From the NCBI RefSeq assembly GCF_900107395.1, contig NZ_FNPW01000019.1, positions 44,926-108,925 on the forward strand: DNA of 64,000 nt. Reading direction: 5' to 3'. The notes under the pieces were generated by a model. The model was not told the origin of the DNA, ran no database searches, and saw only the letters and a program-made list of their open reading frames with translations. Below, piece by piece: positions 1 through 8,487 of this stretch (its first letter is position 1; every line of letters starts with the position of its first letter). This DNA comes from Pseudomonas sp. NFIX28. GTDB taxonomy: Bacteria; Pseudomonadota; Gammaproteobacteria; Pseudomonadales; Pseudomonadaceae. The translations under genes and the position numbers were made by a program.

Positions 1-271
1 GGCGCAGATACAGGAGCACGCCACGACCTTCGCGGGCGATCGCCTGCAAGGCGGCTTCCAGTTGCGAACCGCAGTCGCAGCGCTGGCTGAACAGAGCGTC
101 GCCGGTCAGGCATTCGGAGTGCAAGCGGCCGAGCACCGGAGCGCCATCGGCAATATCACCCAGGCTGAGCACGACGTGCTCACGGCCGGTGGCTTCATCG
201 AGAAAACCGTGCATGGTGAATTGCGCAAAAGGGGTGGGCAGCTTGGAAGCGGCAACAAAAACGACGGGCAC
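1..271 (-). CDS. ribA: GTP cyclohydrolase II, N-terminal part (cut by window edge)
   Basis: First committed step of riboflavin synthesis: GTP to 2,5-diamino-6-ribosylamino-pyrimidinone phosphate, formate and pyrophosphate, in the cytosol. The visible ~90 residues start MPVVFVAASKLPTPFAQF and carry the family zinc site in LHSECLTGDALFSQRCDCGS (three Cys). The start is GTG at 269-271 with an AGGAG seven bases upstream. The gene runs off the left edge. It lies downstream of the rib cluster but has its own 112-bp upstream gap. It is probably essential here because the RibA half of the nearby RibBA fusion lacks these cysteines. Identity is clear from the zinc motif; completeness cannot be judged. 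Confidence 0.95.
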   Translation of the reverse strand, partial: MPVVFVAASKLPTPFAQFTMHGFLDEATGREHVVLSLGDIADGAPVLGRLHSECLTGDALFSQRCDCGSQLEAALQAIAREGRGVLLYLR

Positions 272-317
272 CGTTGTGCTCCTGATCTGTATGGGACTGG
301 AGATTCGCAGAGGCGGC

Positions 318-323
318 ATTGTA
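318..323 (-). promoter_or_regulatory. candidate -10 element for ribA
   Basis: Reading the minus strand, the gap upstream of ribA contains TACAAT preceded by TG one base away (an extended -10 look), about 45 bases before the GTG start. No good -35 hexamer is visible at 16-18 bp. This is inference from motif shape only; the rest of the 272-383 gap shows no other clear signal. Confidence 0.3.
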
Positions 324-383
324 ACAGCAGCTTTCGACAGACGCTTAGGCTGAATTATTGAGCATAAAGATCAAGAAGTTAGA

Positions 384-1142
384 TCACCGATCGGCAGGAG
401 GGCGCTTGGCGTCAAACGGATAGGGTTGCTGCCAGCGCTGGAAAATCGGCCGCAGCCGGCCGTCTTTGACCAATTCGTCCATCCGGCGATCAAACAGCGC
501 GCACAGCACCCGGCCCCGTTCATTGTTGGCAAAGGCCAAGAACAGCGGCAACTCAGCCAAGTGGGTGCGGCGGAACTGCGTGCGGTCCTCGGCCTGGGCC
601 AGTACAAACTCGACCTCGGTCAGCGCATCGATATAGAAGTCGGCACGGCCTTGCTGGAGCATCGGCAAGATGCCGACCCGCCGGCGGATTTCATTGAAGC
701 GCTGGATATTGGGCAAATAGTCCTGGTAGCGGTAGCCGCGCACCCAGACCAGGCGATGATTGCCGAGCGTGTCCAGGGACAGCGGCGGACTCGTCGCCAG
801 CCCCAGGGAGTAGATATGGTCGGTGTCGTAATTCCAGCGCGGATACAGGGCGCCGTCGGTTTCGTCCTGATAGGAGCCGACCAGAGCATCGACTTCACGC
901 CGCTGCACCAGCCCGACCGAACGGGTGTAAGGCACGCTGCGCATGTCGAGCTTCACGCCCTGGGTCTGGAACACCTCGCGCAGGATATCCCAGGCCAGGC
1001 CCTGACCATCGGCCTGGGTGTAGCTGTTCCATTCCTCGCTGGCTACCCGGATTTCCTCGGGCAGCGCCGCCGGCTCGCTGGCCCGGGCCAGTCCTGCGGC
1101 CAAGACGCAAAACACTACCAGCAGAGCGCGAGCAACCGGCAT
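384..1142 (-). CDS. periplasmic substrate-binding protein, family 3
   Basis: 252-residue secreted protein: residues 1-22 form a signal peptide (MPVARALLVVFCVLAAGLARA, with cleavage after an ALARA-like site), followed by a bilobed amino-acid-type solute-binding fold (LPEEIRVASEEWNSYTQ..., DILREVFQTQG..., VDALVGSY). I chose ATG 1142 because GAGGAA lies seven bases upstream and the signal peptide begins there; an upstream in-frame extension would overlap pgpA. It follows pgpA by 10 bp, so it is probably co-transcribed with the rib-nusB-thiL-pgpA run, although no permease or ATPase is adjacent. Ligand unknown; such orphans often act as sensors or share transporters, which is inference here. Confidence 0.8.
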   Translation of the reverse strand: MPVARALLVVFCVLAAGLARASEPAALPEEIRVASEEWNSYTQADGQGLAWDILREVFQTQGVKLDMRSVPYTRSVGLVQRREVDALVGSYQDETDGALYPRWNYDTDHIYSLGLATSPPLSLDTLGNHRLVWVRGYRYQDYLPNIQRFNEIRRRVGILPMLQQGRADFYIDALTEVEFVLAQAEDRTQFRRTHLAELPLFLAFANNERGRVLCALFDRRMDELVKDGRLRPIFQRWQQPYPFDAKRPPADR

Positions 1143-1152
1143 GGCTGATTCC

Positions 1153-1656
1153 TCAGGCAAAGCACCAGACCAGGCCCTGCATCGCCAACCAGGCGAAGAC
1201 ACCGGCCAGCACATCGTCGAGCATGATGCCGATTCCGCCGTGCACATGCCGGTCGACCCAGCGAATCGGCCAGGGCTTGAGAATGTCGAAGAAACGGAAC
1301 ATCAGGAACCCTGCCAGCAGCCACTGCCAGCCTTCCGGCACCAGCCACAGGGTGATCCACATGCCGACCATCTCGTCCCAGACGATGCCTTCGTGGTCAT
1401 GCACCCGCAGGTCGTCGGCCACCTTGCCGCACAGCCAGAAGCCGAACAGCATGGTGATGCCGAGCATCAGCCAGTAGCCCCAGTCCGGCAACATCTGCCA
1501 CAACGGAATAAAAGGCAGCGCCACCAACGAGCCCCAGGTACCCGGGGCCTTGGGCAAGGTGCCCGAGCCAAAGCCGAATGCCAGAAAATGCCAGGGGTTA
1601 CGCCAGACGGAAGGCGGCACGAACTCTGCCGGAACCTGTTTGGGGTGATCTGTCAC
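1153..1656 (-). CDS. pgpA: phosphatidylglycerophosphatase A
   Basis: Inner-membrane phosphatase that converts phosphatidylglycerol phosphate to phosphatidylglycerol. The 167-residue protein has the PgpA hallmarks: GFGSGTLPKAPGTWGSL near residues 29-45, a DEMVGMW segment around residue 94, and the acidic FFDILKPWPIRW ... GGIGIMLDDVLAG part near the C-terminus, plus hydrophobic helices between. Length is typical. Its ATG overlaps the thiL stop by 4 bp, implying translational coupling, as in many proteobacterial nusB-thiL-pgpA operons. Confidence 0.95.
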   Translation of the reverse strand: MTDHPKQVPAEFVPPSVWRNPWHFLAFGFGSGTLPKAPGTWGSLVALPFIPLWQMLPDWGYWLMLGITMLFGFWLCGKVADDLRVHDHEGIVWDEMVGMWITLWLVPEGWQWLLAGFLMFRFFDILKPWPIRWVDRHVHGGIGIMLDDVLAGVFAWLAMQGLVWCFA

Positions 1657-2618
1657 GGTGTCTCCCGAAAATGTTGATAGCCCCGAGTGCTCGGGGTGAT
1701 GTCCCGCCCCTCGGCATCCAGCAGCGTCACGCCCTGCCCGGCCACAACCCGGCCCAGCACATGCACCGGCCAGCCGGCGGCGAGCAACGGCGCCAGCTCG
1801 GCCTGGGGCAAGGTGAAGGCCAGCACGTAATCGTCGCCGCCGCTGAGCGCCGCCGAGCGGGCGCCATTCTCACCGAGAAAGCTCAGCAGCGCCTGGGACA
1901 TCGGCACTTTTTCACTTTCGATCAGCAAGCCGACAGCTGAAGCGGTGGCGATGTGCCCACAGTCGGCCAGCAGGCCATCGGAGATATCCAGGGCCGCGGT
2001 GGCCTTGCCGCGCAGCGCCTGGCCCAAGGCCAGTTGTGGTTGCGGCGACCAGTAGTGGCCGAGCAAGACGTCGGCGACTTCTGCGTCGGCGCTGCGCTGC
2101 CCGAGCACCAGGGGCAAGGCGCCGGCAGCATTCCCCAGCTCGCCGCCGACGCACAGCAGGTCGCCCGGACGGGCACCGCTGCGGGTCAGGGCCTGGCCGC
2201 CGGGCACGCGACCGAACACGGTCATGGTCAGGGTCAACGGGCCGCGCGTGGTGTCGCCGCCCACCAGGCGCACGCCGCAGCTCTGCGCCATGGCGCTCAG
2301 GCCGTTGGCATAGGCTTGCAGCCAATCGGTTGCAACCGTCGGCAGGGTCAAGGCAAGGGTAAAGGCGACAGGCGCGGCGCCCATGGCCGCCAGGTCGCTG
2401 ACCGCCACCGCCAGCGAACGCTGGCCGAGCAGGAAAGGGTCGCAGGGATCTGCGAAATGCACACCGGCCACCAGGGTGTCGGTGGAAATCGCCAACTGTT
2501 CGCCAGAAGGAACAGCCAGCAAGGCGCAGTCGTCGCCAATCCCCAGCGCAACGCCCTCGCCGCCCTGCGCACAAGGCGCGGCAGCGAAGAAGTTACGGAT
2601 CAGCTCAAACTCGCCCAT
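1653..2618 (-). CDS. thiL: thiamine-monophosphate kinase
   Basis: Last step of thiamine diphosphate synthesis: ATP-dependent phosphorylation of thiamine monophosphate, in the cytosol. 321 residues, the usual size, of the PurM/ThiL fold. Visible motifs are GEFELIRNFF at the start, GIGDDCALL near residues 26-34 (Mg-ATP binding aspartates), STDTLVAGVHF near 45, VGGDTTRGPL near 120 and LDISDGLLADCGHIA near 210. It follows nusB by 18 bp and overlaps pgpA by 4 bp. Confidence 0.96.
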   Translation of the reverse strand: MGEFELIRNFFAAAPCAQGGEGVALGIGDDCALLAVPSGEQLAISTDTLVAGVHFADPCDPFLLGQRSLAVAVSDLAAMGAAPVAFTLALTLPTVATDWLQAYANGLSAMAQSCGVRLVGGDTTRGPLTLTMTVFGRVPGGQALTRSGARPGDLLCVGGELGNAAGALPLVLGQRSADAEVADVLLGHYWSPQPQLALGQALRGKATAALDISDGLLADCGHIATASAVGLLIESEKVPMSQALLSFLGENGARSAALSGGDDYVLAFTLPQAELAPLLAAGWPVHVLGRVVAGQGVTLLDAEGRDITPSTRGYQHFRETP

Positions 2619-2636
2619 GGCAGCTGCAAGCGCTGA

Positions 2637-3137
2637 TCAGCGCTTGAAGGCCTTCACTTCAGCTTCACGCAGACGCGGGGCCAGCTTGTCGAGTACACCG
2701 TTGACGAACTTGTGGCCGTCGGTGGAACCGAAGACCTTGGCCAGTTCGATACCTTCGTTGATCACAACGCGGTATGGCACGTCGACGCGCTTGAGCAGCT
2801 CCCAGGTGGACAGGCGCAAAACCGCCAGTTCGACCGGGTCCAGCTCTTCGATGGTGAGGTCCAGGCAAGGGGCGAGAGCTTTGTCGATCTCGTTCTTGTT
2901 GGCCGGTACGCCGTGCAGGATCTCACGGAAGTAAGCACCGTCGATGTCGGTGAAATCGTTGTCGACCCGGAACTGCGCTTCGATCTCGTTCAGCGAGTGC
3001 TTGGCCATGTGCCATTGATACAGCGCCTGGGTCGCGAGCTGACGGGCTTCGCGACGCTTGGCGCTCTTGGATGGCTTGCCAGCGTCCGCAGGTTTCGGAT
3101 CGCGCGGGTTGAAACGATCGCTTTCGTCGCTAATCAC
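2637..3137 (-). CDS. nusB: transcription antitermination factor NusB
   Basis: All-helical 166-residue NusB, which with S10 (NusE) binds boxA RNA in rRNA antitermination. Characteristic segments are KRREARQLATQALYQWHMA near residues 27-45, DPVELAVLRLSTWELLKRVDVPYRVVIN (split across helices) and GHKFVNGVLDKLA at the end. The N-terminal ~25 residues are polar and lineage specific. Its start overlaps the ribH stop by 4 bp, the classical ribH-nusB coupling. Confidence 0.96.
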   Translation of the reverse strand: MISDESDRFNPRDPKPADAGKPSKSAKRREARQLATQALYQWHMAKHSLNEIEAQFRVDNDFTDIDGAYFREILHGVPANKNEIDKALAPCLDLTIEELDPVELAVLRLSTWELLKRVDVPYRVVINEGIELAKVFGSTDGHKFVNGVLDKLAPRLREAEVKAFKR

Positions 3138-3610
3138 TTGGCCTCCAACTGCGCCAGCAGGCTGACCATTTCCAGAGCGGACAAGGCAGCTTCAGCACCT
3201 TTGTTGCCGGCCTTGGTGCCGGAACGTTCGATGGCTTGCTCGATCGAGTCGACGGTCAGTACGCCGAAGGCCACCGGTACGCCGAACTCCATGGACACCT
3301 GGGCCAGGCCCTTGGTGCATTCGCCAGCCACGTATTCGAAGTGCGGAGTGCCGCCACGAATGACCGCGCCCAGAGCGATGATCGCTGCGAACTCGCCTTT
3401 CTGCGCGACTTTCTGCGCAACCAGCGGAATCTCGAAGGCGCCAGGGGCACGAATCACGGTGATGTCGCTTTCGCTCACGCCGTGACGGACCAGGGCGTCA
3501 ACGGCGCCGCTGACCAGGCTTTCGACGACGAAGCTGTTGAAACGGCCGACCACCAGGGCATAGCGGCCTTTGGGGGCGATGAAGGTACCTTCGATGGTCT
3601 TCAGGGTCAT
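3134..3610 (-). CDS. ribH: 6,7-dimethyl-8-ribityllumazine synthase
   Basis: Penultimate riboflavin step: condenses the RibD product with 3,4-dihydroxy-2-butanone 4-phosphate. 158 residues with the family signatures RFNSFVVESLVSGAVDAL (residues 23-40), GAFEIPLVAQK, GAVIRGGTPHFEYVAGE (containing the catalytic His) and GVLTVDSIEQA. It follows ribBA by 91 bp and overlaps nusB by 4 bp. Confidence 0.97.
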   Translation of the reverse strand: MTLKTIEGTFIAPKGRYALVVGRFNSFVVESLVSGAVDALVRHGVSESDITVIRAPGAFEIPLVAQKVAQKGEFAAIIALGAVIRGGTPHFEYVAGECTKGLAQVSMEFGVPVAFGVLTVDSIEQAIERSGTKAGNKGAEAALSALEMVSLLAQLEAK

Positions 3611-3701
3611 TCGACAAATCTCTTAAAGAGCCGGAGCGCGTTCACTACGCGCTCACTGATGATATTTGAACCGCGAATTTCAAGCCCGCAACAGCCGGCT
3701 T

Positions 3702-4793
3702 TTATTCAGAGGGCACGTATTCTACAACTTCCAGGTCGAAACCGGATATCGCATTAAATTTCATCGGCGCACTCATCAGGCGCATTTTGCGCACGCCCAG
3801 GTCACGCAGGATCTGCGAGCCGGCACCAACGATGCTGTAGGTGGTCGGCTTTTTCACTGGTTGATGCTCGGCCGTTTCGCGGATATGCGCCAGCAGCACG
3901 TCGCCATCCAGCGGGTGGCCCAGCAACAGCACCACGCCGCTGCCGGCCTCGGCCACCGTGGCCATGGCGGCCCGCAGGCTCCAGCGGCCAGGCTGCTTGA
4001 CCATCAGCAGGTCGCGCAGCGGGTCCATGTTGTGCACGCGAACCAGGGTCGGTTCTTCGGCGCAGATATTGCCCAGGGTCAGCGCCATGTGCACGTCGCC
4101 TTCCACCGAATCACGGTAAGTCACCAGGTTGAACTGGCCCAATTCGCTGTCCAGCGGCTGCTCGGCAATCCGCTGAACGGTACGTTCGTGGATCATCCGG
4201 TAGTGAATCAGGTCGGCGATGGTGCCGATCTTGATGTTGTGCTCGGCGGCGAAGGCTTCCAGTTCGGCGCGACGGGACATGGTGCCGTCGTCATTCATCA
4301 CTTCGCAGATCACCCCGCTCGGCTCGAAACCGGCCATGCGCGCCAGGTCGCAAGCCGCTTCGGTGTGGCCGGCGCGGGCCAGGGTGCCGCCCGGCTGGGC
4401 CATCAGCGGGAAGATGTGGCCCGGGCTGACGATGTCTTCGGCCTTGGCGTCCTTGGCGGCGGCAGCCTGCACCGTGCGTGCACGGTCGGCGGCGGAAATG
4501 CCGGTGGTCACGCCGGTGGTGGCCTCGATGGACACGGTGAACTTGGTGCCGAACCCGGAACCGTTGCGCGGCGCCATCAAAGGCAGCTTGAGCAGCTCGC
4601 AACGCTCGCGGCTCATCGGCATGCAGATCAGGCCGCGGGCGTGCTTGGCCATGAAGTTGATGTGCTCGGCCTTGCAGCACTCGGCGGCCATGATCAGGTC
4701 GCCTTCGTTCTCGCGGTCTTCGTCATCCATGAGGATGACCATCTTGCCTTGGCGGATGTCTTCAACCAGTTCTTCGATGCTGTTGAGCGCCAC
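3702..4793 (-). CDS. ribBA: RibBA: DHBP synthase with degenerate GTP cyclohydrolase II domain
   Basis: The N-terminal half (about residues 1-205) is 3,4-dihydroxy-2-butanone 4-phosphate synthase: DDEDRENEGDLIMAAE, GLICMPMS and HTEAACDLARMAG carry the acidic metal-binding and catalytic residues. The C-terminal half has the GTP cyclohydrolase II fold, but the zinc cysteines are gone: where an active protein has SEC...QRCDCGSQ, this one reads VHNMDPLRDLLMVKQPGR. It therefore probably supplies only DHBP synthase activity, with the separate ribA at position 1 doing the other reaction. I chose the GTG at 4791-4793 (363 aa, AAGGGGG upstream); an ATG 66 bp further up lies inside ribE. Confidence 0.95.
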   Translation of the reverse strand: MALNSIEELVEDIRQGKMVILMDDEDRENEGDLIMAAECCKAEHINFMAKHARGLICMPMSRERCELLKLPLMAPRNGSGFGTKFTVSIEATTGVTTGISAADRARTVQAAAAKDAKAEDIVSPGHIFPLMAQPGGTLARAGHTEAACDLARMAGFEPSGVICEVMNDDGTMSRRAELEAFAAEHNIKIGTIADLIHYRMIHERTVQRIAEQPLDSELGQFNLVTYRDSVEGDVHMALTLGNICAEEPTLVRVHNMDPLRDLLMVKQPGRWSLRAAMATVAEAGSGVVLLLGHPLDGDVLLAHIRETAEHQPVKKPTTYSIVGAGSQILRDLGVRKMRLMSAPMKFNAISGFDLEVVEYVPSE

Positions 4794-4809
4794 GCGGCAC
4801 CCCCTTGAG

Positions 4810-5472
4810 TCAGGATTTGAGGTAGCCGTTAGCGGCCAGAAAACTTTCGGTAATGCCACCGCTCGAAGGCTCCGCGGCCTTGTCGCCCAGCAGCAGGCGC
4901 TCCAGGTAACGCGCCAGCAGGTCGACTTCGAGGTTGACCTGCCGCCCCGGCCGGTAGTCGGCCATGATGGTTTCGGCCAGCGTGTGCGGGACGATGGTCA
5001 GCTCGAATTCGGCGCCATTGACCGCGTTGACCGTCAGGCTGGTGCCGTCGACGGTGATCGAGCCTTTGTGGGCGATGTACTTGGCCAGGTCCTTGGGCGC
5101 GCGGATGCGGAACTGGATGGCGCGGGCATTTTCGTCCCGGGCCACCACTTCGCCGACGCCGTCGACGTGGCCGCTGACCAGGTGCCCGCCCAGGCGGGTG
5201 GTCGGGGTCAGGGCTTTCTCCAGGTTGACCCGGCTGCCGGCCTTCAGCTGATGGAAAGCGGTGCAGTCCAGGGTCTCGCGGCTGACGTCGGCCCAGAAGC
5301 CGTCGCCCGGCAATTCCACCGCAGTCAGGCAGACGCCGTTCACCGCGATGCTGTCGCCCAGCTTCACGTCGCCCAGGTCGAGCTTGCCGGTTTCCACATA
5401 CACCCGCACATCGCCGCCCTTGGGGGTCAAGGCGCGGATGCTGCCGATGGATTCGATGATGCCTGTAAACAT
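4810..5472 (-). CDS. ribE: riboflavin synthase, alpha chain
   Basis: Dismutates two molecules of 6,7-dimethyl-8-ribityllumazine to riboflavin. The 220-residue protein has two tandem lumazine-binding barrels, each with a G-(D/H)S-(I/V)-x-V-(N/D)-G core: DSIAVNGVCLTAVEL in the first and GSITVDGTSLTVN in the second. It starts with the conserved MFTGIIESIG, and ATG 5472 has a strong CGAGGAGG. Spacing is 46 bp from ribD and 16 bp to ribBA. Confidence 0.97.
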   Translation of the reverse strand: MFTGIIESIGSIRALTPKGGDVRVYVETGKLDLGDVKLGDSIAVNGVCLTAVELPGDGFWADVSRETLDCTAFHQLKAGSRVNLEKALTPTTRLGGHLVSGHVDGVGEVVARDENARAIQFRIRAPKDLAKYIAHKGSITVDGTSLTVNAVNGAEFELTIVPHTLAETIMADYRPGRQVNLEVDLLARYLERLLLGDKAAEPSSGGITESFLAANGYLKS

Positions 5473-5518
5473 GGAGTCCTCCTCGAGAACAGGGCCGCCG
5501 CGTGGCGAAAGCCCGAAA

Positions 5519-6652
5519 TTATACGCTCGCTGCTGGCAGAGGAATGGCAATGACTCGCCAGTCATCGCCTACGGCGCGCATTTCAATGATTTTCAGCTGC
5601 GGCGCCTCGCTCATCTGCGCCAGCGGCCAGTCGAGCAGCGGGCGCGCCGAGGAGCCGAGGAACTTGCCGGCGACAAAGATCTGGTATTCGTCCACCAAGC
5701 CTTGCTGGGCGAACGCTCCCGCCAGGCGCGGCCCGGCTTCCACCAGCACCTCGTTGATGCCTCGGCCGGCCAGTTCGCTCAGCAGCCGCCGCAGGTCCAC
5801 CTGGCCATCGGCACCCGGCACGATCAGGCATTCCGGGCCATTGGCGTACTGCTCCTCCACCGCGGCGCAAGTGGCGACCAGTGCCGGCCCCGCCTTGAAG
5901 AACGGCGCATCGAGCGGCACTCGCAAGCGGCCGTCGATCAATACCCGCAACGGTGGACGGCTCATGGCCAGGGCGGTCTGCTCGGCATCCAGCCCCAGCT
6001 CTTCGGCACGCACCGTCAGCCGCGCATTATCGGCCAGCACCGTGTCGGCGCCGGTCAGCACCACGCTGGCCTGGGCCCGCAGGCGCTGCACCGCCGAGCG
6101 CGCGGCCGGGCCGGTAATCCACTGGCTCTCGCCGCTGGCCATGGCAGTGCGGCCGTCCAGGCTCATGGCCAGCTTGACCCGCACGAACGGCAGGCCATGT
6201 TCCATGCGCTTGAGAAAACCCTGGTTGAGCGCCCGGGCCTGCTGCTCCATCACGCCACTGGAAGTGGCGATGCCCGCCTGGGCCAGGCGCTGCAAGCCAC
6301 GGCCGGCGACTTCCGGGTTGGGGTCCTGCATCGCCGCCACGACCCGTGCCACCCCGGCATCCACCAGGGCATCGGCACAGGGCGGCGTACGTCCGTGATG
6401 GCTGCAGGGTTCAAGCGTCACGTAAGCGGTGGCGCCCCGGGCCTTGGCCCCGGCGGCACGCAGGGCGTGGACTTCGGCATGGGGCTCGCCGGCCCGCACA
6501 TGCCAGCCTTCGCCGACAACCTGGCCGTCGCACACGATCACGCAACCGACCCGGGGGTTGGGGTGAGTGCTGAAGCGGCCCTTGGCCGCCAGCTCCAGAG
6601 CACGCGCCATGTAGTGGGCGTCGAGCACCGCCTGTTCGTCGCAGAGGTTCAT
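5519..6652 (-). CDS. ribD: bifunctional riboflavin deaminase/reductase RibD
   Basis: Second and third riboflavin steps. N-terminal cytidine-deaminase-like zinc domain (residues ~10-150) with HAEVHALRAAG and LEPCSHHGRTPPCADAL supplying the His, two Cys and the catalytic Glu. The C-terminal reductase domain of DHFR-like fold begins near PFVRVKLAMSLDGRTA. 377 residues, a normal length. It overlaps nrdR by 4 bp (ATGA-type), so it is translated from the nrdR message. Confidence 0.96.
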   Translation of the reverse strand: MNLCDEQAVLDAHYMARALELAAKGRFSTHPNPRVGCVIVCDGQVVGEGWHVRAGEPHAEVHALRAAGAKARGATAYVTLEPCSHHGRTPPCADALVDAGVARVVAAMQDPNPEVAGRGLQRLAQAGIATSSGVMEQQARALNQGFLKRMEHGLPFVRVKLAMSLDGRTAMASGESQWITGPAARSAVQRLRAQASVVLTGADTVLADNARLTVRAEELGLDAEQTALAMSRPPLRVLIDGRLRVPLDAPFFKAGPALVATCAAVEEQYANGPECLIVPGADGQVDLRRLLSELAGRGINEVLVEAGPRLAGAFAQQGLVDEYQIFVAGKFLGSSARPLLDWPLAQMSEAPQLKIIEMRAVGDDWRVIAIPLPAASV

Positions 6653-7113
6653 TCTTTGCCCGGCTCGCGGGCGAGACGGTCGATCTCTTCGCGGAATTCG
6701 TTGAGATCCTGGAAACGCCGATAGACCGAGGCGAAGCGGATATAGGCCACTTCATCGAGCTTTTGCAGCTCGGCCATCACCAGTTCGCCGACGACCAGGG
6801 ACTTGACCTCGCGCTCGCCGGTGGCGCGCAGCTTGTGCTTGATATGCACCAGCGCGGCTTCCAGGCGCTCGACGCTGACCGGGCGTTTTTCCAGGGCGCG
6901 CTGCATGCCAGCGCGAAGTTTTTCTTCGTCGAAGGGCTGGCGGCTGCCGTCAGTCTTGATCAGGCGCGGCAACACCAGTTCGGCGGTTTCGAAGGTGGTG
7001 AAACGTTCACCGCAGGCCAGGCATTCACGCCGGCGGCGCACCTGTTCGCCTTCGGCGACCAGACGCGAGTCGATGACCTTGGTGTCGTTGGCACCGCAGA
7101 AGGGACAGTGCAT
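6649..7113 (-). CDS. nrdR: transcriptional repressor NrdR
   Basis: Zinc-ribbon plus ATP-cone repressor of ribonucleotide reductase genes. Zinc ligands C3, C6, C31 and C34 are visible (MHCPFCGAND ... ECLACGERF), followed by an ATP-cone from about residue 49 (RLIKTDGSRQPFDEEKLRAGM). 154 residues, as usual. The ATG at 7113 matches the invariant MHCPFC start; longer in-frame readings upstream are not supported. It heads the minus-strand run nrdR-ribD-ribE-ribBA-ribH-nusB-thiL-pgpA, whose promoter should lie in 7114-7242. Confidence 0.96.
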   Translation of the reverse strand: MHCPFCGANDTKVIDSRLVAEGEQVRRRRECLACGERFTTFETAELVLPRLIKTDGSRQPFDEEKLRAGMQRALEKRPVSVERLEAALVHIKHKLRATGEREVKSLVVGELVMAELQKLDEVAYIRFASVYRRFQDLNEFREEIDRLAREPGKE

Positions 7114-7242
7114 GGTGGCAGGCAACAAAAAAAGGGAGGGCCATGGTAGCGCATCCCACTGGCAAGACAAGCCATAGCCTTTACGGTATACAGACCGACT
7201 ATTATGTTTTTCACATGGAATTTCGCCTTGTTGGAGCTGCAT

Positions 7243-7701
7243 ATGCCACTACGATCGCTTGTTTTGTTCAGCCTTTTCGGCCTGCTGGTCGCTTGCAGCA
7301 GCGACGCACCGAAACCTGTCCAGTCCACTGTCCCGCCTCAACAGAGTGTGAAAAAAGCCCAGGAAGCCACCGACCTCGGCCCTCTGCCCGCCCACCAGCG
7401 GGAACTGAGCGGTACCTTGCAAGGCGTGCCGAGCGGCGCCGAAGTGGAATTGGCGCTGCTGGTGATCGACGAACGCGGCCGTCCGCAACGTTTGCTGGCC
7501 AGCAGCAACCTGATCGGCAACAACAAGGTCCTGCCGTTTCGCCTGCGCTTCAATCCCGATGTGTTCCCGGTCGGCGCGCGCGTCGAACTGCGCGGCCGCG
7601 CCAGCCAGTCCGGCCAGTTGATCCTGCACCTGCCGGCGCAACGCATCACTCAGCCAACCACCCAGGCCGTGGGCCAACTGCAATTTATCAAGGCGCCATG
7701 A
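7243..7701 (+). CDS. YbaY-family lipoprotein
   Basis: 152-residue predicted lipoprotein: signal peptide MPLRSLVLFSLFGLLVAC with lipobox LVAC at residues 15-18, then a proline/glutamine-rich linker and a single beta-sandwich of the YbaY type (LSGTLQGVPSGAEVELALLVIDERG ... LPFRLRFNPDVFPVGARVELRGRA). ATG 7243 was chosen over 7204 because GGAG precedes it and the signal peptide starts there. Function of the family is unknown. It overlaps the next gene by 4 bp, so they are coupled. Confidence 0.8.
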   Translation: MPLRSLVLFSLFGLLVACSSDAPKPVQSTVPPQQSVKKAQEATDLGPLPAHQRELSGTLQGVPSGAEVELALLVIDERGRPQRLLASSNLIGNNKVLPFRLRFNPDVFPVGARVELRGRASQSGQLILHLPAQRITQPTTQAVGQLQFIKAP

Positions 7702-8357
7702 CCCCGCCGCTCGACCTGCAGCACGCCCTGAGCAAACTGCTGGGCGATGCCCAGTTGGTGGCCTGCCCATTGCCGGAAACCGAGCTGAAGCTGTGGTTGA
7801 TCGATGCCGACAACATGGACCGCGCCTTCACCCCGGAAGAAACCCGGCGAATTCTCCACGAACCGCCGTACTGGTGTTTCTGCTGGGCCAGCGGCCTGGC
7901 GCTGGCGCGCTACCTCGCCGAGCAGCCGCAGTGGGTGCAAGGCAAGCGGGTGCTGGACTTCGGCGCTGGCTCCGGCGTGGCCGGCATCGCGGCAATGAAG
8001 GCCGGCGCGCTGGAAGTGGTGGCCTGCGACCTCGACCCGCTGGCCATTGCCGCCTGCCGGGCAAATGCCGAGCTCAATGGCGTTGAATTGAATTACTCCA
8101 CGGACTTTTTCGAGCAAGCCGACCGCTTCGATCTGATCCTGGTCGCCGACGTGCTCTACGACCGCGCCAACCTGCCGCTGCTGGATGCATTCCTCAGCCG
8201 CGGACGCCAGGCGCTGGTGGCGGACTCCCGGGTCAAGGACTTCCAGCATCCGTTGTACCGACGCCTGGAAATGCTCCACGCCCTGACCCTGCCGGATCTG
8301 GCCGAGCCCTGGGAATTTCGCGAAGTGAGCCTGTATCACGCGCAGCGCGATCGATGA
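7698..8357 (+). CDS. class I SAM-dependent protein methyltransferase
   Basis: 219-residue Rossmann methyltransferase with motif I VLDFGAGSGVAGIAA near residues 83-97, the acidic motif II CDLDPLA and motif post-I LILVADVLYD. The segment PPYWCFCWASGLALARYL before motif I is typical of the ETFB-lysine / Nnt1-like methyltransferases, so the likely substrate is a protein side chain, but it cannot be named. ATG 7698 overlaps the lipoprotein stop (ATGA). A longer in-frame ORF upstream lies across that gene and is rejected. Confidence 0.8.
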   Translation: MTPPLDLQHALSKLLGDAQLVACPLPETELKLWLIDADNMDRAFTPEETRRILHEPPYWCFCWASGLALARYLAEQPQWVQGKRVLDFGAGSGVAGIAAMKAGALEVVACDLDPLAIAACRANAELNGVELNYSTDFFEQADRFDLILVADVLYDRANLPLLDAFLSRGRQALVADSRVKDFQHPLYRRLEMLHALTLPDLAEPWEFREVSLYHAQRDR

Positions 8358-8377
8358 AGGACAGATCACGCTGCACC

Positions 8378-8402
8378 TGTAGGAGCGAGGCTTGCCCGCG
8401 AA
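8378..8402 (+). repeat. single REP element
   Basis: TGTAGGAGCGAGGCTTGCCCGCGAA, the standard REP unit of fluorescent pseudomonads (positions 8378-8402), alone without an inverted partner. It lies 20 bp after the methyltransferase stop. The same unit, with small changes, occurs at 10537, 20673 and 22060. Confidence 0.85.
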
Positions 8403-8487
8403 ACAATCTAGCGCCCCCCATGCCCCGCTTTCAGCGGCCCCTCGCCAAGCCTTATAGTTGGCCCATTCACGTTTTTCGAGATCTCCC

